Source of the DNA: an uncultured Collinsella sp.
Lineage (GTDB): Bacteria > Actinomycetota > Coriobacteriia > Coriobacteriales > Coriobacteriaceae
Direction: 5' to 3'
Length of the DNA stretch: 5,841 nucleotides
Assembly (NCBI GenBank): GCA_900550825.1
Contig: URTZ01000126.1
Span: forward strand, 1-5,841
Part shown: positions 1 through 5,235 of the stretch, in pieces
Layout: every line of letters starts with the position of its first letter
Numbering within the stretch: position 1 is the stretch's first letter
Made by a program: the position numbers and the translations under genes
The notes under the pieces: generated by a model
Told to the model about the DNA's origin: nothing
Seen by the model: only the letters and a program-made list of their open reading frames with translations
Database searches by the model: none

Positions 1-31
1 ACTGTTTGGCCGCCCGACGGCCGCAAACAGT
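1..31. repeat. Long inverted repeat at the left edge, possible terminator of the hydA operon
   Basis: Bases 1-8 (ACTGTTTG) are the exact reverse complement of 24-31 (CAAACAGT). Bases 9-12 (GCCG) pair with 18-21 (CGGC), leaving a 5-nt loop and a 2-nt bulge at 22-23. It lies 44 bp downstream of the hydA stop codon, where an operon terminator would be expected. The stem reaches base 1, so any T-run that would prove intrinsic termination of the minus-strand transcript lies outside the window. The hairpin itself is plainly visible; the terminator role is inferred. Bases 32-75 hold no other recognisable feature. Confidence 0.5.
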
Positions 32-75
32 CCGTATTTCACCGCAACTGAGGAGGGGACACGGCATCTTTGCTG

Positions 76-1443
76 CTAGCGGGGCACGTAGCGGCCGGGC
101 TGGGCTCCGGTGGGCTCGCCATCGCGTGCCGCCAGCACGCCGTTCACAAACACGGCCTTGGCGCGGCCATGTGCCTCAAAACCCTCGAGCGGCGTGTAGT
201 CCACAGCCTGATGCTGCGTCGCCGCGCTAATGGTCCAGCGCGCCTTGGGATCCCACACGCACACGTCGGCATCGGCACCCTCGGCAAGACAGCCCTTACG
301 CGGATACATGCCAAAGATGCGCGCCGGGTTCTCGCTCATCAAGCGGCACAGATCCTCGGGACCCAGCTGTCCCTCAAAGCTCGTAGCGATCGCGACAGGA
401 CGATGCTCCACGCCGGGTCCGCCGTTGGGAATCGCGCGGAAATCGTCGCGTCCGCGGTCCTTTTGCCCGTGCAGGTTAAAGCTGCAATGATCGGTCGCAA
501 TAGTATCGATCTCGCCGGCCACAAGCGCCTCGCGCAGCGCGGCACGGTCACCGGCATGGCGCAGCGGCGGGCTCATCACGTACTTGGCGCCCGCAAAGCC
601 GTCCTCGCCCTGCTCCAGATAGCAAGTATCGTCGAGCATCAGATACTGAGGGCAGGTCTCGACATAGATATTCTTCTGCCCGCGCGCCTTGGCGGCACGG
701 ATGGCCTCAAGACCCAGCTTGGTCGAAAGGTGCACCACATTGACTGGAGCGTCCCCGGCTAAGTGCGCCAGATACAGCAGACGACTCACGGCCTCGGCCT
801 CGCACACGTCCGGACGGCTGAGCGCATGCCCCTCGGGCCCATGAATCCCCTGCTCGTACACGCGCTTCTGCAGTTCATTCACCAGCGTACCGTTCTCGCA
901 ATGCACGCAGAGCATGCCGCCCACGCGCTTGAGTTCCTCCAGCACCTCGAGCGTCTCGGCGTCGTCCAGGCGCAGGTGGTCATAGGCAAAGTAGGTCTTA
1001 AACGACGACACGCCCGCCTCGCGCATGGCCGAAAGATCGGCGCGGTTGCGTTCATTCCACTCGGCGAGCGCCATATGAAAGGCGTAGTTGGCGGTGCAGG
1101 TGCCGTCGGCGCGATGATGCCACTCGACCAAGGCATCGGGCATGGTCACGCCGCGATCGGCCGTCGCGTAGTCGACGATGGTCGTGGTACCGCCGCAGGC
1201 AGCCGCACGTGTGCCGGTCTCAAAGCTATCGGCCGTCCAGTCCATGCCGGTCCAACACTGCATGTGCGTGTGCCCATCGATAAAGCCCGGGAACACCCAA
1301 CAGTCCGTGGCGTCCTGGACGGTATCGTCCTCGCCCGGCTCAATCGCCGCGGCAATCCGCACGATCTTGTCGCCCTCCATGGCAAGGTCGGCGCGGCGAA
1401 GCCCCTGGGGCGTCACGAGCGCGCCGTTTTTGATGATGATCAT
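76..1443 (-). CDS. hydA: Dihydropyrimidinase / D-hydantoinase family amidohydrolase (HydA/HyuA, YgeZ-like)
   Basis: This 455-residue cytoplasmic cyclic amidohydrolase would hydrolytically open hydantoin- or dihydropyrimidine-type rings to N-carbamoyl amino acids, using a binuclear metal centre. The expected ligands are visible: H58 and H60 in GHTHM, the lysine that is carbamylated in this family (K149 in SSFKTY), H181 in CVHCENG, H238 in VVHLS, and D318 in IATDHC. Several stretches closely resemble E. coli HyuA/YgeZ as I recall it, including TGTRAAACGGTTTI, HALSRP..CEAEA, VETCPQYL and PNGGPGVE. The length matches that family (about 460 residues), so the gene appears complete. The start is supported by a GGAG motif 5 nt before the ATG. 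It sits 9 bp downstream of the mocA-like gene, implying co-transcription. In this genomic setting the natural substrate is more likely a purine-breakdown intermediate than a pyrimidine; that is inference. Allantoinase or plain dihydropyrimidinase are alternatives. Confidence 0.92.
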   Translation of the reverse strand: MIIIKNGALVTPQGLRRADLAMEGDKIVRIAAAIEPGEDDTVQDATDCWVFPGFIDGHTHMQCWTGMDWTADSFETGTRAAACGGTTTIVDYATADRGVTMPDALVEWHHRADGTCTANYAFHMALAEWNERNRADLSAMREAGVSSFKTYFAYDHLRLDDAETLEVLEELKRVGGMLCVHCENGTLVNELQKRVYEQGIHGPEGHALSRPDVCEAEAVSRLLYLAHLAGDAPVNVVHLSTKLGLEAIRAAKARGQKNIYVETCPQYLMLDDTCYLEQGEDGFAGAKYVMSPPLRHAGDRAALREALVAGEIDTIATDHCSFNLHGQKDRGRDDFRAIPNGGPGVEHRPVAIATSFEGQLGPEDLCRLMSENPARIFGMYPRKGCLAEGADADVCVWDPKARWTISAATQHQAVDYTPLEGFEAHGRAKAVFVNGVLAARDGEPTGAQPGRYVPR

Positions 1444-1452
1444 AATTGCTCC

Positions 1453-2067
1453 TTATTGATTGATGCAGTTGGCCACGCGATCAAAATACGAGCAGGCGGC
1501 AATATGCTCTGTTATGCAGCGCTGTCCCTTGACGGTATCGACGTCCCACAGCTCGTAGGCACGCGCCTCGACCAGCACCACGTCGGTACGGTCCTTGAGG
1601 ATCGAGCCCCCGCCGTCCTTGCCCTCAAGACGCATGAGCGCATCGAACAGTTCCGCCGGAAAGAGCACCGGGCTCGAAGGCTCACCGTTGCACGCAAGAC
1701 GCACCGGATGCTTGCGGCCACACTCGTCAAATGCACGAACCATAGCCTCAAAAGAATCCGAACTCACGAGCGGCTGGTCGCCCGGCAAAAAGAGGCAACC
1801 TTTCCAGTTGCGTTCGACTCCCCACGAAAGGCCCGCACGGACGCTTTCGCTGCGCAGCTCGCCATCGTGCAGCACGCACGGGCAATGCTTGTCCTCGCAA
1901 ATCTGAGCGACCCCGGGCCAACGCGTCGAAACCACGACGTCAAAGCCCCGGGGAACCGAATCGATGGTCCGGGCAATCAGCGGCTCGCCATAGATATCGG
2001 CAAGCATCTTGTTAGAGCCAAACCGCTTGCCCTCGCCCGAAGCCATAATGACGCATCCAAGTTTCAT
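1453..2067 (-). CDS. mocA: MocA/YgfJ-like nucleotidyltransferase (molybdenum cofactor cytidylyltransferase type)
   Basis: This 204-residue protein has the MobA-like NTP-transferase fold. The N-terminal nucleotide loop is at residues 8-20 (MASGEGKRFGSNK, pattern G-x-x-x-R-x-G-x-x-K). The metal-binding GDQP is at 96-99, a SPVLFPAELFDAL substrate-side segment follows near 132-144, and the family-typical ELWDVDT near 172-178. MocA joins CMP to molybdopterin-Mo to make the dinucleotide cofactor of xanthine-dehydrogenase-type hydroxylases; E. coli MocA (YgfJ) is encoded in the same purine/selenium cluster as hyuA and ygeWXY. The start at 2067 is chosen because GGGAGG lies 7 nt upstream; an in-frame ATG at 2121 would add 18 residues with no family match and no ribosome site. 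The nucleotide loop reads MASG rather than the LAAG (CTP) or LAGG (GTP) of characterised enzymes, so nucleotide preference is uncertain. hydA follows after 9 bp. A strong terminator precedes this gene, so it may have its own promoter, though I could not identify one. Confidence 0.82.
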   Translation of the reverse strand: MKLGCVIMASGEGKRFGSNKMLADIYGEPLIARTIDSVPRGFDVVVSTRWPGVAQICEDKHCPCVLHDGELRSESVRAGLSWGVERNWKGCLFLPGDQPLVSSDSFEAMVRAFDECGRKHPVRLACNGEPSSPVLFPAELFDALMRLEGKDGGGSILKDRTDVVLVEARAYELWDVDTVKGQRCITEHIAACSYFDRVANCINQ

Positions 2068-2154
2068 GGTGATACCTCCCCTGAAACCATCGTACCCATA
2101 ACTCGCGCCGCGGGCATCCACATCGAAAGCGCTTATCCCGCACGCCCGCGATAC

Positions 2155-2195
2155 AAAAAAAGGGGCACCCCGCCGGTTGGCAGAGCGCCCCCTTT
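2155..2195 (-). terminator. Intrinsic terminator downstream of ygeW
   Basis: Read on the minus strand, AAAGGGG pairs with CCCCTTT. Inside it CGCTCTGCC pairs, with three G-U wobbles, against GGCGGGGTG across an AACC loop, with one bulged G. The hairpin runs into an unbroken run of seven T (the A-run at 2155-2161). It begins 23 bp after the ygeW stop codon. This is a textbook Rho-independent terminator and separates ygeY-ygeW from mocA-hydA. Confidence 0.88.
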
Positions 2196-2218
2196 ACATG
2201 GCTTACCTCAACCCGGCT

Positions 2219-3421
2219 TTAGGCCTGGAGCCAACGGGCGGTGTTGCGCTCGTCGAGGGCCTTGAGGGTAGCGGCGGGATCGGCAACCTTCTGCAGGAAC
2301 ATCATGGCAGCGATGGCGTACGGCTTGTAGCTGGCCTCCTTGTACATGCCCACGCGGTGCATGTCGAAGACGTCGGCGTTAACCTCGCCGTGCTCGCAGG
2401 AGACACCGGAGATGTCGGCGGGCAGCGGGTGCATAAAGATGGTGTCCTGGCCGTTGGCAGTCTTCTCCATGAGCTCGGTCGTAGAGCACCAGTCCTGATG
2501 GGTGGCGTTCTGGGCGAGCAGCTCCTTCTCGAGCGCAGCGATGCCGGCGTCGTCGCCCTCGGCGTACAGGTTGGTACGCTTCTCCATGGCGGCAAACGGA
2601 GCCCAGCTCTTGGGGATCACGATGTCGGCGCCCTCGAAGGCCTCGGCCATGGTGTTGACCTGCTTAAAGGTGGTGCCGGACTCGGCGGCATAGCCCTTGG
2701 CGCGCTCGACGACCTCGGGCATGAGGTCGTAGCCCTCGGGGTGGGCCAGGGTGACGTCCATGCCAAAGCGGGGCAGCAGGCTGATCAGCGACTGCGGGCA
2801 GGACAGCGGCTTGCCGTAAGAGGGCGAATAGGCCCAAGTGACGGCAACCTTCTTGCCCTTGAGGTTCTCGAGGCCGCCAAACTCGCTGATGAGGTAGAGC
2901 ATGTCGGCAGAGGACTGCGTGGGGTGGTCGGAATCGGACTGCAGAGAGATGAGCGTGGGACGGTGATCCAGAACGCCGTCCTCGTAGGCCTGCTGAACGG
3001 ACTCGGAGACCTCGGCCATGTAGGCGTCTCCCTTGCCGATGTACATGTCGTCGCGGATGCCGATGACGTCGGCCATGAAGGAAATCATGGTAGCGGTCTC
3101 GCGGACGGTCTCGCCGTGAGCGATCTGGGACTTCTTCTCGTCCAGGTCCTGCAGCTCAAGGCCGAGCAGGTTGGCGGCCTTAGAGAAGGAGAAACGCGTA
3201 CGGGTGGAGTTGTCGCGGAACAGAGAGACGGCCAGACCCGAGTCGAAGATCTTGGACGAGACGTTGTTCTCGCGCAGCTCGCGCAGGGCGTCGGCGACGA
3301 TGTAGAGAGCCTTGAGCTCATCGGTGGTCTTGTCCCAGGTGTGCAGGAAGTCGCTGCCGTACATACCCTTAAAATCGAGGCCGTTCAGCTGCTCGACGAG
3401 CTCGGTAAACTTGGCGTCCAT
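2219..3421 (-). CDS. ygeW: YgeW-type knotted carbamoyltransferase (ornithine/aspartate carbamoyltransferase paralogue)
   Basis: This 400-residue cytoplasmic protein belongs to the aspartate/ornithine carbamoyltransferase superfamily. The carbamoyl-phosphate-binding STRTR is at residues 72-76, HPTQ at 166-169, and the C-terminal MHPLPAD motif at 330-336, in the expected order with the carbamoyl-phosphate domain first and the second-substrate domain after. The second-substrate region does not match a normal OTCase or ATCase: the C-terminal CEHGEVNADVFDMHR stretch is YgeW-like, and E. coli YgeW is about 396 residues. YgeW enzymes handle carbamoyl phosphate, but their second substrate has been unclear; in purine breakdown they may recover carbamoyl phosphate from a ureido intermediate (inference). 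The start at 3421 is set by AGAAAGGA (3429-3436), 7 nt from the ATG; the frame stays open to 3607 but that extension is not protein-like. Codons are strongly biased from the first residues, suggesting high expression. It lies 201 bp downstream of ygeY and ends in a strong terminator. Confidence 0.93.
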   Translation of the reverse strand: MDAKFTELVEQLNGLDFKGMYGSDFLHTWDKTTDELKALYIVADALRELRENNVSSKIFDSGLAVSLFRDNSTRTRFSFSKAANLLGLELQDLDEKKSQIAHGETVRETATMISFMADVIGIRDDMYIGKGDAYMAEVSESVQQAYEDGVLDHRPTLISLQSDSDHPTQSSADMLYLISEFGGLENLKGKKVAVTWAYSPSYGKPLSCPQSLISLLPRFGMDVTLAHPEGYDLMPEVVERAKGYAAESGTTFKQVNTMAEAFEGADIVIPKSWAPFAAMEKRTNLYAEGDDAGIAALEKELLAQNATHQDWCSTTELMEKTANGQDTIFMHPLPADISGVSCEHGEVNADVFDMHRVGMYKEASYKPYAIAAMMFLQKVADPAATLKALDERNTARWLQA

Positions 3422-3466
3422 GGAAATGTCCTTTCTAAAGGTGAAACGATCGCAATGAGTAGATGC

Positions 3467-3502
3467 GCTCCGGCATGCGCGTGTGGCTAGAACATGCCGA
3501 GC
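3467..3502. repeat. Imperfect hairpin in the ygeY-ygeW spacer
   Basis: CGGCATG at 3471-3477 is perfectly complementary to CATGCCG at 3493-3499, and three more outer pairs form (GCT 3467-3469 with AGC 3500-3502) if C3470 is bulged. The loop is 15 nt. In the ygeW transcript it would lie about 45 nt upstream of the start codon. No T-run follows, so it is not a terminator; it could be an mRNA stability element, a protein site or chance. The rest of the 201-bp spacer holds the ygeW ribosome site, the tandem hairpins next to ygeY, and no credible gene. Confidence 0.3.
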
Positions 3503-3576
3503 ACTATGACGAGGACCCGCTACCGTTGAGGAAGCATGGGAGATAACGACCGCGGGCCCCAAGTCAACAGGAGGCA

Positions 3577-3599
3577 CCGGGGGCATAAACTGCCCCCGG
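3577..3599 (-). terminator. GC-rich hairpin without T-tract downstream of ygeY (weak terminator or processing site)
   Basis: CCGGGGGCA (3577-3585) and TGCCCCCGG (3591-3599) form a perfect 9-bp stem with a 5-nt loop, starting 23 bp after the ygeY stop codon. On neither strand is it followed by a T-run, so classical intrinsic termination is unlikely to be complete. A partial terminator, RNase barrier or 3'-end stabiliser that sets the ygeY:ygeW ratio fits its position (inference). Confidence 0.45.
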
Positions 3600-3601
3600 C
3601 T

Positions 3602-3638
3602 CAACAAGATCGAGGAATGGGACTAGTCGATCTTGTTG
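3602..3638. repeat. Perfect 12-bp inverted repeat spanning the ygeY stop codon
   Basis: CAACAAGATCGA (3602-3613) is the exact reverse complement of TCGATCTTGTTG (3627-3638), with a 13-nt loop (3614-3626) that contains the ygeY stop codon. One arm encodes the last residues (NNKID), the other lies just after the gene. It is followed 2 nt further on by the GC-rich hairpin at 3577-3599, giving two stem-loops in tandem at the 3' end of the ygeY message. Confidence 0.7.
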
Positions 3639-4996
3639 TTGGTCAGACCGGCGCGGAACACGGTGGCGTCGCCATCGGCCTGGCTCGGATCGTAGAGGTT
3701 CAGGGCAGCCACATACATGGCGGCAGCGGTGACCAGGTCGTCCTTGTAGGTGACCTCGTTGGGAGCATGAGCCTGAGACTCGGCACCCGGGCCAAAGCCC
3801 ACGCAGGGGATGCCGTAGCGGCCCTGGATGGAAACGCAGTTCGTGGAGAAGGTCCACTTGTCGCACAGCGGGCGACCGGCGCGCTTGTCCATGCTGGGCT
3901 CGCAGCCGATGCGCTCGTCACCAAACATGGCCTTGTGGGCGTCGACGAGGGCCTTGACGTGCGGAGCGGTCTCCTTGTTGATCCACGTGGGGAAGTAAGC
4001 CTCGGTCTCGTAGACCTCGCCGGTCCAGGACGGACGGTCGTACATGTACATGGAGACCTTCACGTCGTCGCCGTACTTCTTGGCGGCCGGCAGGTTGCGG
4101 ATCTCGTCCAGGCAGGACTCCCAGGTCTCACCGGCGGTCATACGACGGTCGATGGAGATGGCACAGGAGTCAGCGACAGCGCAACGGCTGGGGCTGGTGT
4201 AGAAGATCTGGCTGACGGTGCAGGTGCCGCGGCCCAAGAAGCGGGCATCCTCGAAGTGCTCGGGGTTGTACTTGGGGTCGAGCATCTTGACGAGACCCTT
4301 GATGTCGGTCGACTCGTCGCAGCCGTTGTTGTTGAGGGCGCGGACGTCGGCGATGATGTCGGCCATCTTGTAAATGGCGTTGTCGCCGCGGTCGGGAGCG
4401 GAGCCGTGGCAGGAGGTGCCGTGAACGTCGACGCGGATCTCCATGCGGCCGCGGTGACCGCGGTAGATGCCGCCGTCGGTGGGCTCGGTGGAAATGACGA
4501 ACTCGGGCTTAATGCCGTCCTTGTTGTAGATGTACTGCCAGCACATGCCGTCGCAGTCCTCTTCCTGGACGGTGCCGACGACCATGATCTTGTAGCCCTC
4601 GGGGATGAGGCCCATGTCCTTCATCATCTTGGCAGCGTAGGTAGCAGAAGCCATGCCGCCCTCCTGGTCGGAGCCGCCGCGGCCGTAGATGATCTCGTCG
4701 GTCTCGTAGCCCTCATAGGGATCGGCGTCCCAGTTCTCGATGTTGCCGATGCCGACGGTGTCGATGTGGGAGTCGATGGCGATGATCTTGTCGCCGTCGC
4801 CCATCCAGCCGATGACGTTGCCCAGGCCGTCGATCTCCACCTTGTCATAGCCCAGCTTCTCCATCTCCGCCTTGATGCAGTGGACAACCTCCTTCTCCTC
4901 ACAGCTCTCGCTGGGGTGAGAGATCATCTCTCGCAGGAACCGGGTCATGTCGGCCTGATAGCCTTGGGCCGCCGCTTTGATCGCTTCAAAATCCAT
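3623..4996 (-). CDS. ygeY: YgeY-family selenium-metabolism-linked hydrolase (M20/DapE-type metallopeptidase)
   Basis: This 457-residue cytoplasmic M20-type metallohydrolase carries the expected ligands: H77 and D79 in DSHIDT, D110 in GGSDQEGG, catalytic E145-E146 in VQEEDCDG, E171 in STEPTDG, and H410 in AHAPNE. Blocks such as YQADMTRFLR, SDQEGGMAS, TVQEEDCDGMCWQYI, SPSRCAVADSCA.SIDRR and DRPSWTG closely match E. coli YgeY from memory. It is longer than that protein (about 400 residues) because of an insertion around residues 222-250, another near 360-376 and a C-terminal tail of about 20. YgeY acts in the purine/selenium-linked cluster, probably on an amide or ureido intermediate; its exact reaction is not shown here. 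The start at 4996 is chosen because GGAGGT lies 7 nt upstream; the in-frame ATG at 5011 overlaps that site. Codon use changes inside the gene: the first ~45 codons use GCG, CGG, CGA, GAA and AAA, while the rest uses none of GCG, CGG or CGA, so the 5' end may have a different origin. Confidence 0.93.
   Translation of the reverse strand: MDFEAIKAAAQGYQADMTRFLREMISHPSESCEEKEVVHCIKAEMEKLGYDKVEIDGLGNVIGWMGDGDKIIAIDSHIDTVGIGNIENWDADPYEGYETDEIIYGRGGSDQEGGMASATYAAKMMKDMGLIPEGYKIMVVGTVQEEDCDGMCWQYIYNKDGIKPEFVISTEPTDGGIYRGHRGRMEIRVDVHGTSCHGSAPDRGDNAIYKMADIIADVRALNNNGCDESTDIKGLVKMLDPKYNPEHFEDARFLGRGTCTVSQIFYTSPSRCAVADSCAISIDRRMTAGETWESCLDEIRNLPAAKKYGDDVKVSMYMYDRPSWTGEVYETEAYFPTWINKETAPHVKALVDAHKAMFGDERIGCEPSMDKRAGRPLCDKWTFSTNCVSIQGRYGIPCVGFGPGAESQAHAPNEVTYKDDLVTAAAMYVAALNLYDPSQADGDATVFRAGLTNNKID
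4790..4868. other. Probable mosaic junction inside ygeY (codon-usage discontinuity)
   Basis: In codons 1-43 of ygeY, four of six alanines are GCG (A5, A8, A9, A43) and both arginines are CGG or CGA (R19, R22). Beyond this interval I see no GCG among roughly 40 alanines and only CGC/CGT among about 20 arginines. The last GCG is at 4868-4870. The change lies in a conserved stretch (EKLGYDKVEIDGLGNVIG), where homologous sequences from two genomes could be joined without breaking the frame. The exact breakpoint cannot be placed by eye. Confidence 0.5.
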
Positions 4997-5003
4997 ATCG
5001 CTG

Positions 5004-5009
5004 ACCTCC
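5004..5009 (-). promoter_or_regulatory. ygeY ribosome binding site that decides the start codon
   Basis: On the minus strand GGAGGT is followed by CAGCGAT and then ATG at 4996. The upstream in-frame ATG (5009-5011) directly abuts and partly overlaps this Shine-Dalgarno sequence, so it cannot be the start served by it. This makes MDFEAIK the true N-terminus. Confidence 0.85.
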
Positions 5010-5045
5010 ATATCAATGTTTGGAATCCCGTCATTTCCACATCAC

Positions 5046-5063
5046 GGATTGGCTTACCTATCC
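5046..5063. promoter_or_regulatory. Candidate operator: imperfect 18-bp dyad at the ygeY transcription start
   Basis: GGATTGG-CTTA-CCTATCC is a dyad with 7-bp arms, one mismatch and a 4-bp spacer. Its right end is 2 bp from the -10 box of the ygeY promoter, so it covers the predicted start point, where a repressor would block transcription. The divergent GntR-type gene is the obvious candidate binder, but no second copy is visible near the GntR promoter. Confidence 0.4.
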
Positions 5064-5065
5064 CT

Positions 5066-5093
5066 ATCATAGCATAAGAAAACAGGATGTCAA
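5066..5093 (-). promoter_or_regulatory. Sigma-70-type promoter for ygeY
   Basis: On the minus strand TTGACA (5088-5093) is separated by 16 bp from TATGAT (5066-5071), with TG one base before the -10 box (extended -10). The -35 box is a perfect consensus and the -10 box matches 5 of 6. The predicted start near 5059 gives a leader of about 60 nt. AT-rich sequence with A5T7 (5113-5124) lies upstream and could act as an UP element. Confidence 0.85.
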
Positions 5094-5162
5094 ACAAAAA
5101 ATGAGAAAACCTAAAAATTTTTTTGAATCTCCGGTGCGGAATGCGCCGTCCGGCCGAAATGA

Positions 5163-5193
5163 TTGCAAAACCAAAGGGCTTGTGATATATAAT
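5163..5193 (+). promoter_or_regulatory. Promoter for the divergent GntR-type gene
   Basis: A perfect TATAAT at 5188-5193 is preceded at 19 bp by TTGCAA (5163-5168), a 4-of-6 match to the -35 consensus. The predicted start is near 5200, giving a leader of about 36 nt that ends in GGGGAG (5225-5230), 5 nt from the ATG at 5236. The spacing is at the long end, so this promoter may be weaker than the opposing ygeY promoter. Confidence 0.65.
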
Positions 5194-5235
5194 GGTAGAG
5201 TAAAAAGAACAGCAGATTTGGGATGGGGAGAGCTT

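Noticed and set aside
2068..2121. 18-residue N-terminal extension of the MocA-like protein
   Set aside because: The nucleotide loop normally begins a few residues from the N-terminus, and GGGAGG sits 7 nt before the ATG at 2067.
2109..2150. 7-bp inverted repeat CGCGGGC/GCCCGCG upstream of mocA
   Set aside because: Short arms, a 28-nt loop and GC-rich surroundings make chance likely.
763..2265. Long plus-strand open frame (500 codons) across mocA and hydA
   Set aside because: It is antisense to two recognised genes, crosses their boundary, has no family-like motifs and arises from GC-rich codon bias.
2177..3490. Plus-strand open frame of 437 codons opposite ygeW
   Set aside because: Low-complexity Val/Gly/Leu-rich translation mirroring the codon bias of ygeW; no ribosome site or motif.
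3540..3567. TTGACT on the minus strand (3562-3567) as an internal promoter for ygeW
   Set aside because: No acceptable -10 box lies 15-19 bp downstream; the best candidate (TATCTC) matches only three of six.
3422..3607. 62-residue N-terminal extension of YgeW from an ATG at 3605-3607
   Set aside because: The extension has no family match, includes the spacer hairpins, and the ATG at 3421 has a well-placed AGAAAGGA.
3536..5077. Plus-strand open frame of 513 codons opposite ygeY
   Set aside because: Repetitive Val/Asp/Gly/Ala-rich translation is the shadow of a strongly biased GC-rich gene, not a real protein.
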